Positions 44,819-53,290 of a stretch of 57,823 nt of DNA are shown here, piece by piece. The DNA is from Candidatus Methylaffinis lahnbergensis (GTDB lineage: Bacteria > Pseudomonadota > Alphaproteobacteria > Rhizobiales > Beijerinckiaceae). The notes beneath the pieces were generated by a model. That model had not been told where the DNA came from, searched no databases, and worked only from the letters and a program-made list of their open reading frames with translations. The translations under genes were made by a program, and so were the position numbers. Numbering within the stretch: position 1 is the stretch's first letter; the number at the start of each line of letters is the position of its first letter. The DNA lies in assembly GCA_002890675.1 (NCBI GenBank), contig PEFW01000016.1, positions 1 through 57,823 of the forward strand, read 5' to 3'.

Positions 44819-44944
44819 ACACTGGCAGGACGGGATTGCTCGTTCCCCGTCGCGAGCCGCGAGTTTGGACTGGGCCATCCCGGCCCAAATTCGGGATCGT
44901 ACGAGGTGCCGGACATGCTTGGCTGGACAGTCCGGAATTGGTCT

Positions 44945-45184
44945 TTAGTTGCGCATTGCGGAGTAATGCGGCGGCGAAAGATTAGGATCCAACCAGTTTG
45001 GATGGATCACTTGTGGTGCGACCAGGCTGACCACGAGAATTATGACCGAAGTTACGAGCGCGCAGCCCGACAAAATCCAGAGCGCGATTCCGTAAAATTC
45101 CGGCCTCATACCACTGGTTGGGAGGGTATAGTAGATGGCCACGACGGAAAGACCGCAAAGACAAAGCGCCAGAAGAGCGATCAT
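44945..45184 (-). CDS. Small two-helix membrane protein
   Basis: This 79-residue protein has two predicted membrane helices (MIALLALCLCGLSVVAIYYT and ALWILSGCALVTSVIILVVS) and a proline-rich C-terminus. The ATG at 45184 is preferred over the longer frame because aaggag lies nine bases upstream. No family is recognised. It sits alone on the minus strand next to the cupin gene. Confidence 0.6.
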   Translation of the reverse strand: MIALLALCLCGLSVVAIYYTLPTSGMRPEFYGIALWILSGCALVTSVIILVVSLVAPQVIHPNWLDPNLSPPHYSAMRN

Positions 45185-45347
45185 GTTTTGTCTCCTTGCT
45201 CCGAGCATACGCCCAAGAGAAGTCACCGGCAATACTCCGGTCATCGCGCAGAGGGCAATCGCGGGAAAAATGGGGTGGCAAAGTCCCAAAATGCCGAATT
45301 GGCGCCTCCGAAAAATGCGCTATTCCTGGTGGAAGACTGTTGTCCGG

Positions 45348-45749
45348 TCAGCCGCCAGCAGGCAACCTTGGCCGTTCAACCTCGACGGACGGAAATCGAA
45401 CCGAGAGGACGATAGGTTCGCCATCCGCCTCCCAGAAGTGCACGACATCGGGTCCGAAAACGACGTAGTCCCCTTCCTTCCGCAGCGTCACCACCTGGGG
45501 TGTCCCGCCCACATCGAACGTCACGCGCAAGGCACCACCGCGGATCAGGACAGAAATCGTGGTGGCGTTTCCATTAGCCAATGGACGGGATCGCTTTTCG
45601 CCATCCTTGTGCAACCCCCATTTCAACTCAACGTCAGTCTGATGCCGTAGTCCCAACTCGGCCGGAACGAACTGGCCGACGAACCAACCGGTGTTACGTA
45701 ACTGATCCACCGCGGCGTTACCAAAGTAGAACAAGGCGTTGGTGCCCAT
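45348..45749 (-). CDS. Cupin-fold protein of unknown function
   Basis: This 133-residue protein has a single-domain cupin pattern: FVGQFVPAELGLRHQTDVEL and KWGLHKDGEKRSRP, then TTISVLIRGGALRVTF, and DYVVFGPDVVHFWEADGEP. His residues in LRHQ, GLHK and VVHFW are candidate metal ligands. Similar proteins are sometimes mislabelled signal peptidase I in databases. The frame is open upstream to 46037 with a Cys-rich segment (CRGGVPCQHPESCC), but the ATG at 45749 has ggagag seven bases before it and begins at the conserved part. The role is unknown. Confidence 0.6.
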   Translation of the reverse strand: MGTNALFYFGNAAVDQLRNTGWFVGQFVPAELGLRHQTDVELKWGLHKDGEKRSRPLANGNATTISVLIRGGALRVTFDVGGTPQVVTLRKEGDYVVFGPDVVHFWEADGEPIVLSVRFPSVEVERPRLPAGG

Positions 45750-46687
45750 CCTTGCGCTCTCCGCGAGAGACAACGGCTCGCCATCAATCAAGGGTAGGTC
45801 GATGTCCGACCGACCCCGCGAGTGCAAAGGATATCCGAGGAAATCCGCGATGTCATCGCCATCGTCGCTAGCAACCTTTGATGAGATGCGTTCCTCATCG
45901 AGTTGACAGCAGCTTTCAGGGTGCTGGCAAGGAACTCCTCCGCGGCACGCTTTCCGCTTGCCATTCTGGTCCCGAACACATCTGGCGTCTTCGGAAGACA
46001 CAAAGTTGAAGGTTACAGTTTCGATTCCGCGCGCCACCCGCGCGGTGGCGAAATGGACCGTGAAGCCGCAGGTCTGGTTTTGCGCCGGCTTCGTGTGGGA
46101 GGATCAGGGTAAGACAAGCGGACACGCGAGCTGCCGCCGATTAGGCAATCGGGGTCACATGCGCAATCTGCGTCACATCGACGCGGATTTGCCCAACCAC
46201 GTCGGCTCCAAAGTGCGACACCCTTCCTTCGTGACGCGAAATCCGTTTGAGTCATCGGGGATCAAAATCCGCAGGCGAATCTTGACGAAACCTTGGGAAG
46301 GATCCCGCTTCATAAATTTGCGCCAATGTCGCGCAGAGACACAACACGTTTATATGACCTTGTTATTTTATGTCGCTCCTCGCGTAATCCCGACGATAAC
46401 AACGAGGAATTTTCCGATCTTGAGTTCCGGTATTGCCATTCGCGCGACGACGGGCGGTTGGCCCGTCAATAGAAGCGATTGCCTGAAGCCCGCATCATTT
46501 TCGCCCGACTGAACGCCGCCCGAGCGTGTCCAATGCTTTGTGTTATGGTCCATTTGCGATTCAAGACTTTTGCAATAAAGCCGGAATTTAACAGAATACC
46601 AGCTTATGAATGGCAAAGCAAACACGTGCGCTACAAGAAATAGATTATTCCGTCAGTAAGCGGCACTCCAAATGAGCAAGCAATGGG
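45750..46687. other. Long region without a convincing gene
   Basis: About 940 bases. The minus-strand frame of the cupin gene continues to 46037, so a longer cupin protein with a Cys-rich N-terminus remains possible. From 46038 to 46687 short open frames exist on both strands, but none shows a domain or ribosome binding site. No RNA gene was recognised. Confidence 0.4.
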
Positions 46688-47251
46688 ATGACCATTCAAG
46701 TTGAACCGCAATCGCAACCGGACTCTTATAAGGAGCACTGCTTTTGGCTTCTTCCGGCAGAACCAATCAAAAGGCAGTTGCACTCAATTGTCCAACAATT
46801 GGCGAAGGAATATGACGCAATCGATTTTGAGCCGCATGTCACCATATCCAGCGGACCTTCCGACGACGATCAAACCCACACCATAGCGCGTGGGATCGCT
46901 AGCCTGTTTTCGCCGGGAGAATTAATGCCGGTGAAACTTGCTTATACGAGCGAGTACACAAAAACTCTTTTCATACAATTTCAGGAATCCGAAGTCGTGC
47001 GCCGCATGTCCGACGCTATAAAAGATCGTAGTGCCCGGCCCGTGAATTATGTCTTTAACCCGCACTTGAGCCTTCTTTACAAGACGATGCCTGTTGCGAA
47101 GCAGGCCGAAATTTGCCGGACGCTAGATGTGCCGAAAGGAATTCATTTCTTTGACCGGTTGCGTGCGATCGAAACCGAAATTCCCCTGACCCAGCCGGAG
47201 CAGATCAAAAGATGGCGGACGGTGTTTGAGTGCACGCTTGGACTACCTTGA
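46688..47251 (+). CDS. 2H phosphoesterase (cyclic phosphodiesterase-like)
   Basis: This 187-residue protein has two HxT/S-type motifs, FEPHVTISSGP near residue 48 and FNPHLSLLYKT near residue 126, which define the 2H phosphoesterase superfamily (RNA ligase/cyclic phosphodiesterase fold). These enzymes act on 2',3'-cyclic phosphate ends of RNA, ADP-ribose cyclic phosphates or cyclic nucleotides. Its size and HxT/HxS spacing resemble the plant and yeast cyclic-phosphodiesterase branch. No ribosome binding site is strong. It has no operon partner. The G+C appears lower than in the flanking core genes, consistent with acquisition. Confidence 0.82.
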   Translation: MTIQVEPQSQPDSYKEHCFWLLPAEPIKRQLHSIVQQLAKEYDAIDFEPHVTISSGPSDDDQTHTIARGIASLFSPGELMPVKLAYTSEYTKTLFIQFQESEVVRRMSDAIKDRSARPVNYVFNPHLSLLYKTMPVAKQAEICRTLDVPKGIHFFDRLRAIETEIPLTQPEQIKRWRTVFECTLGLP

Positions 47252-47365
47252 CGCAGGGGCTTCCCCGCCGGCTTCGTCGGAGAGCCAGAATTACGGAATT
47301 GAGCAAGTTCATAGTCCTGACCCGAGACGTGCGGCCACGCGTCGCGGGTTTCGTCCACCCTCGTT

Positions 47366-48358
47366 TCAATGTCCCGACGCCTTTGGCCGCAAGAAGGATC
47401 GCAAAGTGGCGGCGAACTCAGTGCAGGCCTGGGCTACGATCAAGATCAAAAAGTGACAGAAGAGGCCGAGCGGAACAAAGATCCGCATGGGGTTCCACAT
47501 CGATCGCTGAATATGCTTGCGATAATAGATATAGCTGTGGACTTCGAACATCAGCAGCGAGCGAAACCGCGTTCGCAGGTTGGCCAGGGTGCCGCCCTTG
47601 TGGTTCAGATGAATTATGGTCGCTGTAGGAAGATAAAAGCATTTGTAGCCGGCATCGGCAATTCTCTTACAGTAATCGGCATCGACATGGTATGCTAAGC
47701 GCGGGTCAAGATTTCCGACCTCGTGGGCGACCTCGCGCGGCACCATGAAAGCCGCGCTGGAAACGTAGCCGGATTCGACGAGGAACGGTGTAGTCAGGTC
47801 GCGTCCGAGGTGCAGCAAGTGCATCCGCGAATAGCGGTTGTTCGGAAACATCCGGGTTACGATCGAGCGGGCGCCGAACAGCGCGGAGCCCGCGTTGGGG
47901 AGGGACTTCACCGACCATTGGATCGTCCCGTCCCCATTGAGCAGCCTGCAGCCAACGACGCCGGCCTCAGGGTGCATTTGCAAAAATGCGAGCATGCCGT
48001 CGAGTGCGTGCGGAAGGACGATCGTGTCGCTGTTCAGCAATAGCAAATATCGCCCTTGCGCGATGGAGAAGGCCCAATTGTTCGAATAAGCATAGTGACG
48101 GTTAGTATCGTTCCGGAGGAGCCGGACTTCGGGAAAACAAGCGCCGATCATCTCGCTCGTTCCATCCTTGGAGGCGTCATCGACGACAATGATCTCATAA
48201 GGTTCGCACGGCGGATTCTGATAAATCGACCCCAGGCAGTCCGAGAGAAGCTCGCGCGTGTTGTAGGACGGAATGATGATGGTCAGTGCGATCGCAACCT
48301 CTGCCTGGCTTTCGCCCTCGGGTTTCCGCTTCGTCACTTGTTCCATTCCAGCGCTCAT
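47366..48358 (-). CDS. Family 2 glycosyltransferase
   Basis: This 330-residue GT-A glycosyltransferase begins with ALTIIIPSYNTRELLSDCLG and carries EIIVVDDASKDGTSEMI for nucleotide-sugar binding and LLLLNSDTIVLPHAL as the metal-binding motif. DPRLAYHVDADYCKRIADAG is the rhamnosyltransferase-like acceptor block, and a C-terminal hydrophobic segment (LGLFCHFLILIVAQACTEF) may attach it to the membrane. The ATG at 48358 (MSAGMEQ) is chosen, with 48346 as alternative; the frame runs further up through a degraded sequence. It probably adds a sugar to an exopolysaccharide or lipopolysaccharide. Confidence 0.85.
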   Translation of the reverse strand: MSAGMEQVTKRKPEGESQAEVAIALTIIIPSYNTRELLSDCLGSIYQNPPCEPYEIIVVDDASKDGTSEMIGACFPEVRLLRNDTNRHYAYSNNWAFSIAQGRYLLLLNSDTIVLPHALDGMLAFLQMHPEAGVVGCRLLNGDGTIQWSVKSLPNAGSALFGARSIVTRMFPNNRYSRMHLLHLGRDLTTPFLVESGYVSSAAFMVPREVAHEVGNLDPRLAYHVDADYCKRIADAGYKCFYLPTATIIHLNHKGGTLANLRTRFRSLLMFEVHSYIYYRKHIQRSMWNPMRIFVPLGLFCHFLILIVAQACTEFAATLRSFLRPKASGH

Positions 48359-48426
48359 TTTCGGACGTCGCGCAATAGCCGTGAGACGGCTGGCCCGGCC
48401 GCGGCCATGGTTTTTCGGATTGCATT

Positions 48427-48584
48427 GGTTCAGCACGGCGCCGAGGGCCGGGGTACCGCTCCGCGATCCTGGCAAACAGGAGCGCGCCGCTCGCCGCCAG
48501 AATCGCCGGCGAGTCAATTAGCACGATGCCGAATCGCTTCCAAGCCGTTTGAAACATCGCCCGCGCTTTGGGCCAGTCCGCCAC
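48427..48584 (-). pseudogene. Possible remnant of a CpsD-like polysaccharide kinase/ATPase
   Basis: A minus-strand frame reads FGIVLIDSPAILAASGALLF and ARIAE, which looks like the Walker B region (hhhhDSP) of bacterial tyrosine kinases or ParA-like ATPases of polysaccharide clusters. It then breaks; a piece resembling the end (GAVLNQCNPKNHGRGRA) follows in the next frame. The P-loop part is absent. Together with the adjacent glycosyltransferase it suggests the edge of a decayed polysaccharide locus. Confidence 0.35.
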
Positions 48585-48618
48585 CGGCGGGAAAGCTCCA
48601 AATCTCTCGCCCGCCGGC

Positions 48619-48741
48619 TCAGGCGCGGGCGCGGTCCTCCCACGGGAGAGCGTTAAGGGGCGCGATCGCCGCCGCTATCTCGCGCGCGGCGGCCATATGC
48701 GCGGGGTTCTCGACATCAAAAGTCTGCGTCGTCGCCGACAT
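48619..48741 (-). CDS. Very small open frame upstream of the degraded ATPase
   Basis: A 40-codon frame (MSATTQTFDVENPAHMAAAR, ending LPWEDRARA) has protein-like composition but no good ribosome binding site and no recognised family. It could be the tail or head of a lost gene. The rest of 48742-49088 shows nothing further. Confidence 0.2.
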   Translation of the reverse strand: MSATTQTFDVENPAHMAAAREIAAAIAPLNALPWEDRARA

Positions 48742-49088
48742 CAGCAGACCGCCGTTCGCCGGGGCGCCCGACAATCACTGGCGCTGGCGGCGGCGTCACA
48801 AGCGAAGCAAGCCATGGGATCGGAAGCCCGGTTTTCAATCCGGAGGATCTACCGCGCTCTCGCCGATCTCGCGGTCTCCGGCGCGCGGGTAACGGTGCGG
48901 GTAAAGCTTAAGTTTCGCAATCCGGATTTGCAAACTCCCTGGTTTGAAGCGTCGCTATTGGGCGCCGCGACTTGCCTTTCTTGAAGGCGGGGCCGATATG
49001 GTGATAGGAGCGGTCCCGGGGACTAGGAAAGCGGTGAATCGGGATTTCCGCTGCTCCTACAAATCATAGATTACCGGGAGGACTAACC

Positions 49089-49580
49089 ATGGCGCGGCCG
49101 ACACTGCCAGGAAACCGGGCGAAGATATCCGCTCTCGATATTGTGATCGTGATTGGCGGCATCATTGGCATCATGGCCTTCAACCGGATGAGCATCGCCA
49201 GGCTTCAACGCTCGCTCCCCAATGCGAACAGCCAGATCGTGGGGGAATGGACGTCCACGCGCGGACCGGAACACCTTGTTTTTCGCGCCGACAAGACCGT
49301 CAGCATGACTGTCCCTGCCAAACCGGCGGAAGACACCGCGGCGCCGGCTGCTCCGGAAACCAATGGTCCGGCGCCGGTACCGGGCAAGTACCAGATCGTG
49401 CAAGGGGGGAAGGTGGGTATCCAACTGCTGAACGGAACTAAATACACGACGACAATCAGTCTAGGGAACCCGAACCGCTTTGATCTAGTCGATTCGGCGA
49501 CTGGGGGAGTGACGACATTCGAGCGGGTGCCGGCAGCTCCCGTCGGCGCAGCGACCACGCCGAAGGAGCCTTCCCAATGA
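49089..49580 (+). CDS. Small membrane-anchored protein of unknown function
   Basis: This 163-residue protein has one membrane helix (LDIVIVIGGIIGIMAFNRM) near the N-terminus, then IVGEWTSTRGPEHLVFRADK, a pattern like small lipocalin-like or DUF domains that begin with a GxW motif. A Pro/Ala linker and beta-strand-rich end (VGIQLLNGTKYTTTISLGNP) follow. A gggagga lies seven bases before the ATG, so expression is likely. No family is recognised. It lies about 140 bp before rplS. Confidence 0.7.
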   Translation: MARPTLPGNRAKISALDIVIVIGGIIGIMAFNRMSIARLQRSLPNANSQIVGEWTSTRGPEHLVFRADKTVSMTVPAKPAEDTAAPAAPETNGPAPVPGKYQIVQGGKVGIQLLNGTKYTTTISLGNPNRFDLVDSATGGVTTFERVPAAPVGAATTPKEPSQ

Positions 49581-49677
49581 TCTCGTCCTAACGCTCGAAC
49601 TTTTTCACCACGATCGACAGGCCAAAGCCTCTCGTGTAGGCTGCTTACCTTAATTCATATAGAGCGTACCGGAACGC

Positions 49678-49696
49678 CCGCCGGAAGATCCGGCGG
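49678..49696 (+). promoter_or_regulatory. Leader hairpin before rplS
   Basis: A perfect 8-bp stem (ccgccgga with tccggcgg, 3-nt loop) lies 21 nt before the rplS ATG, with no T run. It could act in the mRNA leader, for example in L19 autoregulation; this is a guess from position. Confidence 0.35.
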
Positions 49697-49717
49697 AACG
49701 GCGAGGTTTTAATCGCA

Positions 49718-50164
49718 ATGAATATCATCGCGGAACTCGAGGCCGCACAGGCTTCCAAGCTCTCGGCTGGCAGGATTATCCCGGCGTTTCAGCCGGGCGA
49801 CACTGTCGTCGTGAACGTCAAGGTGACGGAAGGCGAGCGCACTCGCGTGCAGGCCTATGAAGGCGTCTGCATCGCGCGCACCGGCGGTGGGATCAACGAG
49901 AGTTTTACGGTACGCAAAATCTCCTATGGCGAGGGCGTAGAGCGCGTTTTCCCGGTGCTTTCGCCGAATATCGAATCGATCAAGGTGGTGCGGCGCGGCA
50001 AGGTCCGGCGCGCAAAGCTCTATTATCTGCGCGACCGGCGCGGCAAGTCGGCGCGTATCGCCGAGAAGATGGAGACGCCCGCCGCCAAGGCCGCGCGCGA
50101 GGTCGCCAAGAAAGCAACCAAGGCTGCCGCCAAGGCAAAGAAGGCAGCTCCCGCCGCCGAATAG
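49718..50164 (+). CDS. rplS: 50S ribosomal protein L19
   Basis: This 148-residue L19 lies at the 30S-50S interface. Typical blocks are [54 protein letters not shown] and [20 protein letters not shown]. The C-terminal 30 residues are Ala/Lys-rich, as in alphaproteobacterial L19. rpsP, rimM and trmD, often upstream, are absent. Codons about 73-99 (49934-50013) are copied almost exactly at 51932-52011. Confidence 0.97.
   Translation: MNIIAELEAAQASKLSAGRIIPAFQPGDTVVVNVKVTEGERTRVQAYEGVCIARTGGGINESFTVRKISYGEGVERVFPVLSPNIESIKVVRRGKVRRAKLYYLRDRRGKSARIAEKMETPAAKAAREVAKKATKAAAKAKKAAPAAE
49934..50013 (+). repeat. 80-bp direct repeat, source copy inside rplS
   Basis: This stretch of the L19 gene is 79/80 identical to 51932-52011; the one difference is T49938 versus C51936. 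The repeat is in direct orientation. Confidence 0.95.
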
Positions 50165-50305
50165 GCAAGCAAGCGGGACCTATCGCTTATCTGGTGCCGC
50201 CAAGGGCGCGTTCCGCATCGATTTCTGGCGTCAACAGGCGACCGCTCGCTTTTGGGGGTCTTGCTACATTCCGCCGGGCAGTCGAGCTAAACCGCATGCT
50301 TTCGG

Positions 50306-51541
50306 CTACTGGCCTTTACCCGCAAACCCCGGGGGCGCGTGCTGCCAGGGATAGCCTTTCTCGGCCTTTTCATATGCGTAGTGATACAGCGCGCGCATGT
50401 AGGTTTGATCGAACTCCTCTTTGTGCTCGGCACGGAAATCGTCGCCGATATAGGCGAGATTGAAGCTGGCTCCTGCGCGCTGCGTGGCCAAATACATGCG
50501 GTAGAGATCGCCGACGCCATTATAGTTGATCATGGTCGAGACGGCCTTCTGGGCAATTGACAGGGTCAGTCTCTCGACATCGCTCCATTCGGTTGTCAGG
50601 CGCGAATTCCGGATGATGTAAGCGACGACGCCTTTTCTCTGAAATCCAGTCCTAGCTCTGGCCAGTTGCACATTCACGCTCGGAGGGATGAGAAAAGCCT
50701 GGCTTACCGCGCCGCCGTCGACGTGCATTTCCTGATAAGGCTTCCCATCCGCCTCGACATCGAACATCACCGGAGGGAAAGCGGCGGGAATCGCCGCCGA
50801 CGCGAGCAAGATATGACGAATGAGATCGAGCGCGCGGGGGTTGCCGCTCGCGGCGATTGCTCCGATGTTCCAAAGGACCGGCCGTCCCGCGTCGAGATCG
50901 GTCGTCTGGATGACGAGTAAGCGTCCTTTCTCATATTCGGCCGCGATCTTCGCGAGCATAGTGGCGTCGACATAGCGGGAAATGGTTTCGTAAAGGGGAG
51001 TCGTATCCGAGAGGGCGTCCTCGGTTAGTGCCGCGAGGACGAACCGCTTTTCATAGATTTTCGAGGGATTTATGTTAGTGAAGACGTCTGTCAGCGCCGC
51101 GTCATACTCTGGCCCGAGGAAGGCAAAAGGCGCGATGAGGGCGCCGGTGCTCACGCCTGTCACGAGCTTAAACGTCGGGCGATCGCCGTGAGCCGTCCAG
51201 CCGGCCAGCAAGCCAGCGCCAAAAGCCCCATTATCGCCACCGCCAGAGAGCGACAGCAGATGCGCGGTTGGCAAGGCGCTTCCGCGGCCGACGCCAAGAG
51301 TCCTCGCTTCGCGAATGATCGCGCGTTCCTGTTCGGCAGAGATCGCCTCCGGTTGATCGGGGAACAAGCGCGCGTTGGGAAGACCAAGGACAGTCGCGTC
51401 GCGTGTCTCGCTCCGTGGAACTGCTGAGTAGGGAGCGAAGGTGGAGCAGGCGGACAGGAGCGCAATGCAGATTGCAAACACCACGGCATGAACGCGACTT
51501 CGCGGCAGTCCGTTCGATCTCGTCACCCTTGCGACCTGCAT
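50306..51541 (-). CDS. Patatin-like phospholipase lipoprotein
   Basis: This 411-residue predicted outer-membrane or periplasmic lipoprotein has a signal ending in lipobox LLSACS. The patatin catalytic dyad is visible: oxyanion GGGDNGAFGAG, nucleophile Ser in GVSTGA, and Asp in VDGGAVSQ. LLASAAIPAAFPPVMFDVEA is the usual middle block. The family hydrolyses phospholipid acyl esters. The ATG at 51541 is preceded by a weak gtaagagt. It is convergent with rplS, and an rplS fragment lies just past its start. It may belong to a small acquired segment. Confidence 0.9.
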   Translation of the reverse strand: MQVARVTRSNGLPRSRVHAVVFAICIALLSACSTFAPYSAVPRSETRDATVLGLPNARLFPDQPEAISAEQERAIIREARTLGVGRGSALPTAHLLSLSGGGDNGAFGAGLLAGWTAHGDRPTFKLVTGVSTGALIAPFAFLGPEYDAALTDVFTNINPSKIYEKRFVLAALTEDALSDTTPLYETISRYVDATMLAKIAAEYEKGRLLVIQTTDLDAGRPVLWNIGAIAASGNPRALDLIRHILLASAAIPAAFPPVMFDVEADGKPYQEMHVDGGAVSQAFLIPPSVNVQLARARTGFQRKGVVAYIIRNSRLTTEWSDVERLTLSIAQKAVSTMINYNGVGDLYRMYLATQRAGASFNLAYIGDDFRAEHKEEFDQTYMRALYHYAYEKAEKGYPWQHAPPGFAGKGQ

Positions 51542-52163
51542 ACTCTTACTTCACGCAACCGCAGCGATTCTTTTGGCGAGTCATGCAACCCGCCAGCAGC
51601 GGAGCGAACTTACTCACGCTACTTTTTCCACTGTCAACAAAACGAGCGGCCACTACGAGATTTATCGATCAGAGTAGCAAATATGCAACAGTCGCCCTCG
51701 CCTGCGGAAAGGATTGGCGGCTCAGGCCGACAAACATCTGCGCAAGTCTGATCTTGGCATAAGGCTCAACTTGTGAATCCTTTTACCCCCGCCAAGCGGA
51801 AACTATGCACTTGACAATCACAGACGGTGAAACTGATGGTTTGCCTGCATTCACTGCAAACGTGGTGGATGCAGGCGCGCCCGCAAATGAGATCGAGACT
51901 ACGTTCGAGATGATCGAGATGTTTTGCTGGAGGCGCAGAGCGCGTTTTCCCGGTGCTTTCGCCGAATATCGAATCGATCAAGGTGGTGCGGCGCGGCAAG
52001 GTCCGGCGCGCCCGGAATGTCGCCAGTGCGCCACAAACCGACATAGCTCACGAATTCCTGTTCGGGCATCACCGCATTCGCTATGAACCCTTCCCTCGAC
52101 GAACAGTTCCTTGGCACTGCACGTTGGCACCGTTCGCAAGTATCGGCATCAATTGGGGGGATT
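51542..52163. other. Region between the patatin and DUF4365 genes, with an rplS scar
   Basis: About 620 bases. It contains the 80-bp rplS copy at 51932-52011. To its right, the minus strand reads [20 protein letters not shown] in a short frame, which looks protein-like but is not recognised. The promoters of both flanking genes should lie here. No RNA gene is seen. Confidence 0.5.
51932..52011 (+). repeat. 80-bp direct repeat, displaced copy of rplS
   Basis: This near-exact copy of rplS codons about 73-99 lies outside any L19 gene, 1998 bp from the source. The flanking sequence on either side is unrelated to rplS, so the ends are sharp. Confidence 0.95.
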
Positions 52164-53180
52164 ATGAAAACAAGGGCAACGTCACGTACCAAGAAGACGG
52201 CTACCAAAAAGCCCCTTGTTAAAAAACAGCGAGGCGCCTCAGTGGGGTCGATCGCAGCCAACTTACACGAGGGCAGCCGGTCAGAGTATCTCGCCCAGTA
52301 CGTCTTCTCCTCATTTGGCACCGCCGTTCCTGTTCCGCACCAAGTGGATACGGGGCTTGATATCTATTGCACGTTGCTCGAACGTGATGGGCCGCGAGCG
52401 TGGCCACGCGCGTACTACTCAGTACAAGTAAAAAGCACGATGGAGCCATGGACTTTTGCCAGCCCGGAGTCAGTCCGCTGGATAATCGAACATCCGTTAC
52501 CGATCTTTCTATGTATCGTGCTCAAAGCTGAAGCTCGAATTCTCATTTACCCCACAACTCCCCGCTTTGCCGCATGGATTCTACCGTTACATAAGAACCA
52601 TTTGGCGCTGATTCCGGGAACGGAGAAAAGGGCACAGCCGATAGAGACTTCATGGGAAGTAGGAAGCAGTTTTGAGCCGAAGGCCCCAATCCTTAACTTC
52701 ACAATCCAAGAAGCACTTGACGATACCTTCCGTGCGCGACTCGTGGACGTGCTCAAATTGTGGATCCGCTATGACATGGACAATATCTTTCGGATCAATT
52801 GCGGAATCCATCATTTTCGAGCACCGTACGAATTCGAAACGAATTCCGCCGATGTTACAAATGGAGTAAGCTGGTTCGGAGGCCCCTTCTCGGAACAGTC
52901 CCTGCAGAGAGCGGAAGCGGTGCTCAAAGAGCTGCTAGGGCATATTACAGATCACCACTACGACAAAAACAAACTGGTCGGCGCTACAATCTATGCAATG
53001 GCGCTTCGGCGATTATCTCCGGATTACCAACCAGGTGAGAGCACCCCTTGGGCTCTGCATAGGAAGCTAAATGAGCTCTTTGGGATGAGCCCGCCGACTT
53101 ATGCCTATCAAGCGGTCGATGAACTGCTGAAAATGCTGAGTGAAAAACTCGCACAACACGGAATTTCAGATACGGGATAA
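52164..53180 (+). CDS. DUF4365-like protein with PD-(D/E)XK-type fold
   Basis: This 338-residue protein has a Lys/Thr/Arg-rich N-terminus ([20 protein letters not shown]) that may bind nucleic acid. [29 protein letters not shown] and [13 protein letters not shown] follow the DUF4365 plan of the PD-(D/E)XK nuclease superfamily (GxD followed by QVKS, with Gln in place of Glu/Asp). The remaining 200 residues are unrecognised. The ATG at 52164 has gggggg just upstream; the frame is open to 52083. DUF4365 domains occur in defence-type proteins, so an antiphage effector is possible but unproven. Lower G+C than mutS fits acquisition. It is convergent with mutS. Confidence 0.7.
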   Translation: MKTRATSRTKKTATKKPLVKKQRGASVGSIAANLHEGSRSEYLAQYVFSSFGTAVPVPHQVDTGLDIYCTLLERDGPRAWPRAYYSVQVKSTMEPWTFASPESVRWIIEHPLPIFLCIVLKAEARILIYPTTPRFAAWILPLHKNHLALIPGTEKRAQPIETSWEVGSSFEPKAPILNFTIQEALDDTFRARLVDVLKLWIRYDMDNIFRINCGIHHFRAPYEFETNSADVTNGVSWFGGPFSEQSLQRAEAVLKELLGHITDHHYDKNKLVGATIYAMALRRLSPDYQPGESTPWALHRKLNELFGMSPPTYAYQAVDELLKMLSEKLAQHGISDTG

Positions 53181-53290
53181 GGGCGCGACACGCCATGTCC
53201 GAGTTGGGTCAACTCCCGTGATCGAGAACTCTGGGCCGAACTTCCGCAAAGGGTTGGAAAGCAGAAATTCAAACCGAGACGTCACCCAGT

